From Leclercia adecarboxylata (GTDB lineage: Bacteria; Pseudomonadota; Gammaproteobacteria; Enterobacterales; Enterobacteriaceae), in NCBI RefSeq assembly GCF_006874705.1, contig NZ_CP035382.1, positions 3,844,001 through 3,908,000 of the forward strand: a stretch of DNA of 64,000 nucleotides, given 5' to 3'. The stretch's first letter is position 1; every line of letters starts with the position of its first letter. The position numbers and the translations under genes were made by a program. The notes beneath the pieces were generated by a model. It did not search any database. It was not told the DNA's origin and saw only the letters and a list, made by a program, of their open reading frames with translations. This document shows, in pieces, positions 50,791-57,203 of this stretch.

Positions 50791-51111
50791 TTATGCAGCC
50801 GGTTTAGCTGCCGGGGCTGCAGCTTCGTGTTTCACTGGTTTTTTGTGGTGTTTTTTGGCTGCCTGGGCTTTCTGGGCAACCGGAGCGGCTTCCGCTTTTT
50901 TCACGTCTTTTTTGTGATGCTTTTTCGCTGCCTGTGCTTTCTGGACGGCAGCTTTTTTATGTTTTTTGTGGTGCACGGTTTTCGCAGCCGGTGCTGCGGT
51001 GGTGGTCGCGGTTGCAGCAGGTGCAGCAGAGTTGGCGACGGTGTCAGCAGCAAATGCAGCAGAAGAGAGACCCATTGCAGCGGCAACAACCAGAGCTAAT
51101 ACTTTATTCAT
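50791..51111 (-). CDS. asr: Asr, acid shock protein
   Basis: Asr is a 106-residue exported protein with a signal peptide ([20 protein letters not shown], cleavage after AFA) followed by an Ala/Lys/His-rich body with repeats of [11 protein letters not shown]. It is strongly induced at acid pH in E. coli and is processed in the periplasm, where the basic product acts as a chaperone-like or buffering protein. An in-frame ATG one codon earlier (51114) is also possible. A candidate RstA box lies about 105 bases upstream. Confidence 0.93.
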   Translation of the reverse strand: MNKVLALVVAAAMGLSSAAFAADTVANSAAPAATATTTAAPAAKTVHHKKHKKAAVQKAQAAKKHHKKDVKKAEAAPVAQKAQAAKKHHKKPVKHEAAAPAAKPAA

Positions 51112-51215
51112 CATCCTACCCTCGAATTGGTTTTTTCATTTAACCCCACTGCGGGGCCGTTGAAAGAACTATATCCCTGAAACTACGGGGCTTCGGTGAG
51201 TGATTGGTGACGGCG

Positions 51216-51229
51216 TGTAACGGATTGTA
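51216..51229 (-). promoter_or_regulatory. Candidate RstA box upstream of asr
   Basis: Read leftwards, TACAATCCGTTACA matches the RstA box TACATnTnGTTACA at 10 of 12 defined positions. RstA activation of asr is established in E. coli. The site lies 105-118 bases upstream of asr, close to a hairpin at 51232-51254. Confidence 0.6.
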
Positions 51230-51231
51230 CA

Positions 51232-51254
51232 GCGCCGGGTACGATACCCGGCGC
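51232..51254 (-). terminator. Hairpin after the M32 carboxypeptidase gene
   Basis: Perfect 10-base stem GCGCCGGGTA / TACCCGGCGC with loop CGA, 7 bases past the stop. There is no T-run on the leftward strand, so termination may be weak or factor-aided. Confidence 0.5.
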
Positions 51255-51260
51255 GGAGGG

Positions 51261-52748
51261 TTACAGGTAGCGGGCGGTAAGATGGTCACGGAAGTAGCGG
51301 CTGTTGAGATCCTCCCCGGTCGCCTGCTCTATCAGCTGGGCGGTGGTGAAGCGGCTGCCGTGCTGCCAGATGTTCTGACGCAGCCAGTCGAAGAGGGCGC
51401 TGAAATCCCCCACGGCGATGGCGGCGTCCAATCTCGGTAGGGCCTTTTTCGCAGCAGCGAACAGCTGGGCGGCGTACATCGCACCCAGGGTGTACGACGG
51501 GAAATAACCAAAGCCGCCGTCCGTCCAGTGAATATCCTGCATACAGCCGTTGCGGTAGTTATCTTTAGTGGACAGGCCCAGCCACGCCTGCATCTTCTCA
51601 TCCCACAGGGCCGGAATGTCCTCCACCTCGATCTCGCCGTTAATCAGCGCCCGTTCGATCTCATAGCGCAGCACCACATGCGCCGGATAGCTCACTTCGT
51701 CAGCATCCACGCGGATATAGCCCGGCTTAACGCGCTGGTTCCAGGCGATAAAGTTCTCCGGCGTGAAGGCTGCCTGGCTGCCGAAGCGCTCATGCACCGC
51801 CGGGAGCAGGTGGTTGAGAAACGCCTTGCTGCGGCCAAGCTGCATCTCAAAGAACAGGCTCTGGGATTCGTGAATAGCGGTAGAGCGTGCCAGGGCGATG
51901 GGCTGGCCGAGCCAGTTGCGCGGCAGGTTCTGCTCGTAACGGGCGTGGCCGGTTTCATGGATCACCCCAAACAGGGCGCTGAGCAGCTCGTCTTCATCGT
52001 AACGGGTGGTGATGCGCACGTCTTCCGGCACGCCGCCACAGAACGGGTGGGCGCTGACGTCCAGGCGACCGGCATTAAAGTCGAAGCCAAGGGTCTTCAT
52101 CGCCTCCAGCCCCAGCTCGCGCTGGATCGCCGTCGGGAACGGGCCCTGCGGCGGCACGAAGGACTGCTGCGCCTGCTTCTCGACAACCTGGTTCAGCAGA
52201 TCCGGTAGCCAGGATTTGAGATCGCCAAACAGCTCGTCAAGCCGGGCGCTGGTCATGTCCGGCTCGAAGATATCCAGCAGCGCATCGTAAGGGGTGCAGC
52301 CTTTGGCTTCGGCGCGCAGGCGGGCCTCTTCCCGGCTCAGCTTCACCACCTCTTTCAGGTTGGCAGCAAAGCCCTGCCAGTCATTCGCCGGACGCTGGGT
52401 GCGCCAGGCATGCTCGCATTTACTGCCCGCCAGCGATTTGGCTTCAACCAGCGACTCTGGCAGCAGCGCGGCCTGCTGATAATGGCGGGTCATTTCCCGC
52501 AGGTTGGCCTGTTCGACGTCGTTAAGATCTTCGCTTTCTGCGTTACGCAGCCAGTCGGCCACTTTTTTATCGGTCAGGATCTGATGTTGCAGCACGCTCA
52601 GTTCTGCCAGCGCTTCGCCCCGGGCGGCGCTGCCGCCCGCGGGCATCATGGTGAACATGTCCCAACTGGCGATGGAAGAGAGATGGGAGAAGCGGGAGAG
52701 ACGCTGGAAAGTTGTCACAAGTGACTGATAGGAGGGTGATTTTTCCAT
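51261..52748 (-). CDS. Family M32 (Taq-type) metallocarboxypeptidase
   Basis: This 495-residue cytoplasmic zinc carboxypeptidase has the HExxH motif as HETGH at residues 264-268, with downstream family blocks HESQSLFFEMQLGRS and YPAHVVLRYEIERALI. M32 enzymes remove most C-terminal residues except proline. The ATG at 52748 (MEKSPSYQSLVTTFQ) is the natural start; an earlier one at 52823 reads through island DNA. The first roughly 30 codons appear to come from an integrated element: a second, diverged copy of the same 5' end lies at 56457-56547. The gene body is otherwise complete. Confidence 0.93.
   Translation of the reverse strand: MEKSPSYQSLVTTFQRLSRFSHLSSIASWDMFTMMPAGGSAARGEALAELSVLQHQILTDKKVADWLRNAESEDLNDVEQANLREMTRHYQQAALLPESLVEAKSLAGSKCEHAWRTQRPANDWQGFAANLKEVVKLSREEARLRAEAKGCTPYDALLDIFEPDMTSARLDELFGDLKSWLPDLLNQVVEKQAQQSFVPPQGPFPTAIQRELGLEAMKTLGFDFNAGRLDVSAHPFCGGVPEDVRITTRYDEDELLSALFGVIHETGHARYEQNLPRNWLGQPIALARSTAIHESQSLFFEMQLGRSKAFLNHLLPAVHERFGSQAAFTPENFIAWNQRVKPGYIRVDADEVSYPAHVVLRYEIERALINGEIEVEDIPALWDEKMQAWLGLSTKDNYRNGCMQDIHWTDGGFGYFPSYTLGAMYAAQLFAAAKKALPRLDAAIAVGDFSALFDWLRQNIWQHGSRFTTAQLIEQATGEDLNSRYFRDHLTARYL
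52654..52675. other. Left attachment-like repeat within the M32 gene
   Basis: These 22 bases (AACATGTCCCAACTGGCGATGG) recur at 56462-56483 with a single mismatch, in the same orientation. The sequence encodes SIASWDMF near the start of the M32 protein. It fits the left boundary of an integrated element. Confidence 0.7.
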
Positions 52749-52810
52749 TCTTAATTCTCGTTCTAGTTGGGGTGTGTTCTTAGGAGCATACAATGATTCA
52801 TGCACTAAAT

Positions 52811-52999
52811 ATGCACTTTTCATGCACTAAAAAAGATGGTTGTCTCTGGAGAAAGAAGATAGCTGGACGTGTCCTGAGTGTTACGCTGAAGACAAAAGAG
52901 AGAAATGTTGGCCTTCTGAGAGCCAATGCACTGACAGGACGTTACATCCAACTGAAGGGGCTAGATCTACCATTTAAGGCACTGAGAGAAGCTCTGAAG
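52811..52999 (+). pseudogene. Truncated tyrosine integrase (N-terminal arm domain only)
   Basis: About 63-69 codons survive. KKDGCLWRKKIAGRVLSVTL followed by KTKERNVGLLRANALTGRYI is the pattern of the N-terminal DNA-binding arm of phage-type tyrosine recombinases. The frame starts about 60 bases from the M32 start (52793 GTG/ATG or 52811 ATG) and is cut by the insertion sequence at 53000, whose first bases supply a stop. No catalytic domain is found beyond the insertion sequence. Position next to the attachment repeat is typical for an integrase. Confidence 0.65.
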
Positions 53000-53062
53000 T
53001 GAATCGCCACGGGTTTAACAGACACCTCAGAGTCATTTAAAATGGCTTAAAGAGAGGTGCCC

Positions 53063-53329
53063 ATGAGCGGTAAGCGTTATCCCGAAGAGTTTAAAATTGA
53101 AGCAGTCAAACAGATTGTTGATCGTGGTCATTCAGTTTCCAGCGTTGCAACACGTCTCGATATCACCACCCACAGCCTTTACGCCTGGATAAAGAAGTAC
53201 GGTCCGGATTCTTCCACTAATAAAGAACATTCAGATGCTCAGGCCGAGATCCGCCGTCTCCAGAAACAGCTGAAGCGGGTTACCGACGAACGGGACATAT
53301 TAGCGTACTTCGCAAAGCTGTCCGACTGA
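53063..53329 (+). CDS. IS3-family transposase OrfA (internally deleted)
   Basis: This 88-residue helix-turn-helix protein begins MSGKRYPEEFKIEAVKQIVD and has a leucine-zipper-like region near residues 55-75. Relatives typically end RDILKKAAAYFAK. Here the frame reads RDILAYFAK, so about 12 bases are missing in frame. That stretch usually holds the A-rich slippery sequence used for programmed frameshifting to OrfB. The frame is open, but the frameshift signal seems lost. Confidence 0.8.
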   Translation: MSGKRYPEEFKIEAVKQIVDRGHSVSSVATRLDITTHSLYAWIKKYGPDSSTNKEHSDAQAEIRRLQKQLKRVTDERDILAYFAKLSD

Positions 53330-54187
53330 GGTACGCCTTTATCCGTGACAACACCTTTTGCTGGCCTGTTCGCCTGCTCTGTCGGGTGCTGGATGTTCAT
53401 CCCGGTGGCTTTTACGCCTGGCTTCAGCAGCCGCATTCACAACGCCATCAGGCAGACCTGAGACTGACAGGACAGATTAAACAGTTCTGGCTGGAATCGG
53501 GATGCGTCTATGGTCCATCTGGATCTGCGGGACAGCGGGCAACAGTGCGGAGTCAATTGAGTTTGGCGACTGATGAAACGTGTCGGGATAAAGGCTCAGG
53601 TCGGATACCGGAGCCCGCGGGCACGTAAAGGTGAGGCCAATATCGTGTCGCCCAACAGGCTCCAGCGGCAGTTCAATCCGCATGCTCCGGATGAGCGTTG
53701 GGTAACGGTCATAACCTACATCAGGACCCACGAGGGCTGGCTGTATCTTGCCGTGGTTGTTGATCTGTTCTCACGCAAAATTATCGGCTGGTCCATGCAA
53801 TCCCGGATGACAAAGGACATTGTCCTGAACGCACTGCTGATGGCTGGATGGCGGCGTAATCCCCAAAAACAGGTGCTGGTTCACTCGGATCAGGGCAGTC
53901 AGTACACAAGCCTTGAGTGGCAGTCGTTCCTTAAATCACACGGCCTTGAGGGCAGCATGAGCCGTCGCGGTAACTGCCACGATAATGCGGTTGCAGAAAG
54001 CTTTTTCCAGTTATTGAAACGCGAGCGGATAAAGAAAAAGATCTACGGAACGCGGGAAGAAGCCCGCAGCGATATTTTTGATTACATCGAAATGTTTTAT
54101 AACAGTAAGCGTCGGCATGGTTCTAGCGATCAGATGTCACCGACAGAATATGAAAACCAGTATTATCAACGGCTCAGAAGTGTCTAG
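53329..54187 (+). pseudogene. IS3-family transposase OrfB, frameshifted and mutated
   Basis: The integrase-like transposase is broken. The first part (to about 53515, ending ESGCVYG) is in one frame. The rest (HLDLRDSGQQCGVN onward) is in another, consistent with loss of about 11 bases where relatives read YGYRKIHLDL. An in-frame TGA follows at 53558-53560, where CGA would be expected. In the catalytic core the first aspartate of the DDE triad is replaced: WVTVITYIRT instead of the usual TDITYI. The second Asp (HSDQGSQYTS) and Glu (NCHDNAVAESFFQ) remain. The enzyme cannot be active. Confidence 0.88.
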
Positions 54188-54205
54188 ATTATCCGTGGCG
54201 ATTCA

Positions 54206-54480
54206 TACAACGCAGAGAACGTATGATTAGATAATGCCATTAGCCTATGACAATAAGCTCTGCTTATCAACGCTGAGAGAAGAAATAAAGAATGATTGGT
54301 TTTAACTGGAATAATCAATTCTAACGTCATACCACAATGTTGCTTTACCCGTCAGCCTGATGGAATGATTCTAAGGCCCGCCAGTATATACAATAAAGAA
54401 TGAATATAGCTCTTGTAATCAAAAGATGGTCAGGGCTACCAATTATCATATGGTCAGACTTTTCTTATGGGAATTTAACA
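54206..54480. other. AT-rich island sequence without a gene
   Basis: About 275 bases follow the insertion sequence. No coding frame has a ribosome-binding site. The promoter of the downstream three-gene operon is expected near 54380-54470. Confidence 0.4.
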
Positions 54481-54675
54481 ATGAAGCAAGAGCAAGTTAA
54501 AGAAATATTAACAATGGATGGAATCGATATCTTTAAGCTGAGAAGCAAGAACGGTCTTTCTCTCTATCGTAATCAACTATTTATGTTGCTTTCCAGTGCA
54601 ACAATCAGTGTTAATGCCTTGGCTAAACTCTCATGGCATACAGCAGCCTCTATCAAGAAGGAGATTGCACAATGA
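54481..54675 (+). CDS. Small island protein of 64 residues, unknown
   Basis: The frame begins MKQEQVKEILTMDGIDIFKL and ends in a lysine-rich helix (HTAASIKKEIAQ). GGGA lies eight bases before the ATG, which supports this start over an upstream in-frame one at 54400. There is no signal peptide or membrane segment. The C-terminal half (ISVNALAKLSWHTAASIKKE) could form a helix-turn-helix, but I do not recognise the family. Its stop overlaps the start of the next gene (ATGA). Confidence 0.6.
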   Translation: MKQEQVKEILTMDGIDIFKLRSKNGLSLYRNQLFMLLSSATISVNALAKLSWHTAASIKKEIAQ

Positions 54676-55079
54676 ATGCCAAACTAGCCCTCTCAGTGCT
54701 GTTAATTGCTTCTTTCGGTGTTCACGCAGAGACAAGCACTGTCTATAAGTGTGGTGAATACACGTTAATTGATGCGAAAGATTTTATTGACAATGGGGTT
54801 CATGAAAACTACATAGCCATCACTAAAGGTAAAACTATAATCGCTGGTAATAGTGAAGTGCTGAATGACACAACACACAAGCCAATGCACACCACACAAT
54901 TTAACTTTGATGGAACTATAAATGATGTGGCTATATTAGTGAATGAAGATAAGACCGATAAGGATGTATGGGCTTATATGATGAACATCAACGGCTATAA
55001 CATGACTAGCCGTGTGCGTATTGTTGATATTGGAAATAAAGAACGCCCTTACGTTGATTGTCAGCAGGTGAGCAAATGA
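54672..55079 (+). CDS. Exported island protein of 135 residues, unknown
   Basis: A signal peptide (MNAKLALSVLLIASFGVHA, cleavage before ETST) precedes a beta-rich mature part of about 116 residues. Two cysteines, one in VYKCGEY and one near the end in YVDCQQ, could form a disulfide. An AGGAG ribosome-binding site is eight bases before the ATG. It is coupled by ATGA overlaps to the genes on both sides. I do not recognise a family. Base composition is AT-rich like the rest of the island. Confidence 0.68.
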   Translation: MNAKLALSVLLIASFGVHAETSTVYKCGEYTLIDAKDFIDNGVHENYIAITKGKTIIAGNSEVLNDTTHKPMHTTQFNFDGTINDVAILVNEDKTDKDVWAYMMNINGYNMTSRVRIVDIGNKERPYVDCQQVSK

Positions 55080-55465
55080 AACGCTTAGTGATTGCTGTGT
55101 TGCTGGCTGCCTCTCTTACAGGATGTGCATCTAATCTTACTCGTAATGTAGCTAATGCAGACAATGCAAAGGTATTGGATGAAGTGGCAACATTTCAGGA
55201 TGGTGATTGGTTCGGTGTGGGTACTGCTTTCTATCAGGAGATGAAGAGACGTGAGCATGCAGGGATCATGAATGCTGAGGATGATGCTCAATACCTTGCT
55301 ATGCGTCAGGCTGCTAAAGCTCAGGAGGAGCAGGATAAAGCTGTTCGTGAAGCCAGTGAGCCATCTTTGGGGGATTATATTATGGCTGATGCTGCATGTC
55401 AGGATGCTCCTATTGAGTGTCATCGTCATGTGGCAGACTCATCACTATCCAAGATTGGCCTTTAA
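55076..55465 (+). CDS. Island lipoprotein of 129 residues, unknown
   Basis: The start MKRLVIAVLLAASLTGCAS is a clear lipoprotein signal with lipobox LTGC. Ala-Ser after the cysteine favours outer-membrane sorting. The mature part is charged, with a helical segment (EDDAQYLAMRQAAKAQEEQD) and two later cysteines (DAACQDAPIECHRH). The ATG overlaps the stop of the preceding exported-protein gene. The family is unknown. Together the two exported products suggest a surface or periplasmic function for the operon. Confidence 0.7.
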   Translation: MKRLVIAVLLAASLTGCASNLTRNVANADNAKVLDEVATFQDGDWFGVGTAFYQEMKRREHAGIMNAEDDAQYLAMRQAAKAQEEQDKAVREASEPSLGDYIMADAACQDAPIECHRHVADSSLSKIGL

Positions 55466-55592
55466 TATCGCAATGCAATGAAAATATAAATATTAACGCT
55501 GAAGAAGCATGAAGGGCATTTATAGGCCTAATCATGATTAGGACATTAGAAGTAAATATCTTTTTTTGTCCTTTTTATTTCAGCGTGAGCAG

Positions 55593-55619
55593 CGTAGCTA
55601 CGTTACAGGCGTAGCCTGT
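55593..55619. repeat. Pair of short palindromes downstream of the island operon
   Basis: CGTAGCTACG (55593-55602) is a perfect palindrome and ACAGGC-GTA-GCCTGT (55605-55619) is a 6-base hairpin, two bases apart. There is no T-run, so the role is unclear. Possible uses are a protein-binding site or a 3' stem for the operon message. Confidence 0.4.
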
Positions 55620-55677
55620 GTTCGAAGAATAGAAGAGATAATATTCATTTTATCTTCATTCCCTCTTTAAGTTCTTA

Positions 55678-56036
55678 ATGAGTTTATCACACTACTTTCT
55701 TACTACTTTCTTATTACTTTCCTACATTGGTAAACGCTATTTCTTTCTAACTATTGTGGATTATTTTGGTAAGAATGATAAAGATGATGATGAAGTTATT
55801 AAATGTCAATGTGATTGTGGTAAATGCTTTCTTAGTAATCTTAAATATATTCAGAGTGGTAAACGTAAAAGCTGTGGCTGCACTAAAGGAAAACCTAAAG
55901 GATATAGCCCTGAACAAGAAGGTCAGGTTGTAAAAGGGGTTAGGAAAATTTCAAACCAATCGAACATGTACCATCCTCAACTGAACTTGAATACCAGAGA
56001 ACAAAATTCAATCTACTTGGTAATCATGTTTCTCCA
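55678..56036 (+). pseudogene. Fragment with phage-type zinc-binding motif (homing-endonuclease-like N-terminus)
   Basis: The frame contains CQCDCGKCFLSNLKYIQSGK followed by RKSCGC. This Cys-rich pattern is common at the N-terminus of phage HNH or AP2-domain homing endonucleases. The catalytic or AP2 part is absent, the N-terminal 15 residues are low-complexity, and the 3' part of the open frame (to 56118) runs over a terminator hairpin. It is best read as a decayed fragment. Confidence 0.45.
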
Positions 56037-56045
56037 TAACATTAA

Positions 56046-56063
56046 GGCAGCCTACGGGCTGCT
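56046..56063. terminator. Bidirectional hairpin between island fragments
   Basis: The stem GCAGCC / GGCTGC with a TACG loop is followed rightwards by TTTCTTC and leftwards by TTAATGTT. It lies just past the stop of the leftward 112-residue ORF. Confidence 0.6.
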
Positions 56064-56390
56064 TTCTTCATCTCCATTCCAATCGTCATCCCAGTCAGCG
56101 TTTAATCCTCTCATTTGATTGATGCTCAGAGTCCATTCATCACACCCCCTAACCCCCTTCATCCTTTCTCTGATGTTTCTAGCAGCGTCTACTATCTGAA
56201 ATTCATCAGCCTTGCCATTATCATTCAGAAGCCTAGAGCAGTCACCAATCAGACAAGATATGTCAATCCAAAGGTCTTTCTCATAAGTGTCATATTCCCC
56301 TCCTGTAAGCTTCAGTTCTTCCAAGAAACTAAGTTCAGAAATAGCCCACTGTAGTAGGTTTAGAAGAGCACGATTTGTACTAATTTTCAT
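56052..56390 (-). CDS. Hypothetical island protein of 112 residues
   Basis: The frame begins MKISTNRALLNLLQWAISEL and ends in an acidic tail (DADWDDDWNGDEESSP-like). AGGA lies seven bases before the ATG at 56390; a start five codons earlier is possible. It is probably helical and soluble. I do not recognise the family. It reads toward the island interior from close to the right attachment repeat, which is a typical place for accessory or defence genes, but nothing in the sequence shows a defence domain. Confidence 0.55.
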   Translation of the reverse strand: MKISTNRALLNLLQWAISELSFLEELKLTGGEYDTYEKDLWIDISCLIGDCSRLLNDNGKADEFQIVDAARNIRERMKGVRGCDEWTLSINQMRGLNADWDDDWNGDEESSP

Positions 56391-56456
56391 GTCCTTTCCT
56401 GGCACTATTCATGTCCTTTCAGCGGTAAGTTGCTGAATTGGAACAATTCACTATCA

Positions 56457-56547
56457 TCGTAAACATGTCCCAGCTGGCGATGGCGGAAAGGTGGGAGAGA
56501 CGCTGGAAGGTGCGGGTGGGTTGCTGATAAGAAACGTTTTTCGGCAT
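56457..56547 (-). pseudogene. Displaced 5' end of the M32 carboxypeptidase gene
   Basis: Read leftwards from the ATG at 56547, the frame gives MPKNVSYQQPTRTFQRLSHL followed by SAIASWDMFTM, then loses similarity. This is a diverged copy of the first 30 codons of the complete M32 gene 3.8 kb to the left (MEKSPSYQSLVTTFQRLSRF...). It is best explained as the original host 5' end left behind when an element integrated. The sequence match ends at the attachment repeat. Confidence 0.82.
56462..56483. other. Right attachment-like repeat
   Basis: AACATGTCCCAGCTGGCGATGG is a one-mismatch copy of 52654-52675 in the same orientation. Similarity extends rightwards with M32 5' sequence and stops on the left, as expected for the right edge of an integrated element. 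Confidence 0.7.
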
Positions 56548-56621
56548 AGTTGTTGTTCTCGTTCAGATGAATGACCAGCAGAAAATCGAGATTGAAAAGG
56601 GGCGCAATGCCCCTTAGCGTG

Positions 56622-56951
56622 TCAGTCATATAACCATCTGCCTGCTTTTGCAGACTCAGCAAGCATACGAAGCGTTAGCGGTTCTGGTTCATCATCCTTT
56701 CCGCTAGTGAATAAGGCGTAAAGGATAAATGTCTCCTCAGGCCAGTATCTGTAAAAGTCGAAGTTCGAAGGGTCAACATCAAAGCGTTTAAAATATTCAC
56801 TCATGATGTCTGCCCCTGTCTCACTTGCCCAAACGTAATCACCCGTGGAGAGGCTGGTATCAAGGGTAACGGGCCATATTTTCCTGGTAAACAGGGCGGG
56901 CTTATTGAACCGTTCGCAGTACCAGGTAATCACATCTTCATTTGTCATCAT
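56622..56951 (-). CDS. DUF1493-type small protein
   Basis: This 109-residue protein contains WPVTLDTSLSTGDYVWASET, FKRFDVDPSNFDFYRYWPEE and PLTLRMLAESAKAGRWLYD, the layout of the DUF1493 family (acidic, acyl-carrier-like helical proteins found in Salmonella, Klebsiella and Enterobacter). The function is unknown. It lies just outside the right attachment repeat, so it is probably host DNA rather than island cargo. Start codon choice (56951 or 56948) is unclear because no ribosome-binding site stands out. Confidence 0.65.
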   Translation of the reverse strand: MMTNEDVITWYCERFNKPALFTRKIWPVTLDTSLSTGDYVWASETGADIMSEYFKRFDVDPSNFDFYRYWPEETFILYALFTSGKDDEPEPLTLRMLAESAKAGRWLYD

Positions 56952-57203
56952 CTAGTCGCTCAGAATAAGACGCAATAGCCATCCTTTCTTATCCTTTAAT
57001 TTATTGTGGACAATCCTTTTGTAGCCTAACCTCTAAGCAATGATGAGTAAATGAACAATGTTTATTAAGTGATTGTTTAATAATGCTTAATGAATGGTTA
57101 TATATGATTAAAAACGAAAAACCCCGGACTCGTATGGCACCAGCTCGGGGTCGCTATAAAAGTCTGGGATAGGCTTGCTACGGGTGCTCACCAGATCACC
57201 ATC

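Larger units (their letters stand above)
53000..54205 (+). mobile_element. Decayed IS3-family (IS51-like) insertion sequence
   Basis: The 1206-base element is bounded by imperfect inverted repeats: left TGAATCGCCACGGGTTTAAC, right (complement) TGAATCGCCACGGATAATCT. It carries two overlapping transposase frames in the order and relative phase (-1) of IS3-family elements. The flanks GAAG and TACA do not form a target duplication, so the neighbourhood was rearranged after insertion. Both frames are damaged, as described in their entries. Confidence 0.88.

Noticed and set aside
55085..55429. 114-codon minus-strand frame opposite the lipoprotein gene
   Set aside because: The plus-strand lipoprotein has a lipobox, a ribosome-binding site and operon coupling; the minus frame has none of these.
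56405..56662. 85-codon minus-strand frame over the right attachment region
   Set aside because: It reads the displaced M32 5' end in the wrong frame; the ATG at 56547 in another frame matches the M32 protein.
57120..57165. Short GC-rich inverted sequence with CCCCG/CGGGG arms, tRNA-like at first sight
   Set aside because: No cloverleaf arms, anticodon loop or T-loop consensus can be formed.
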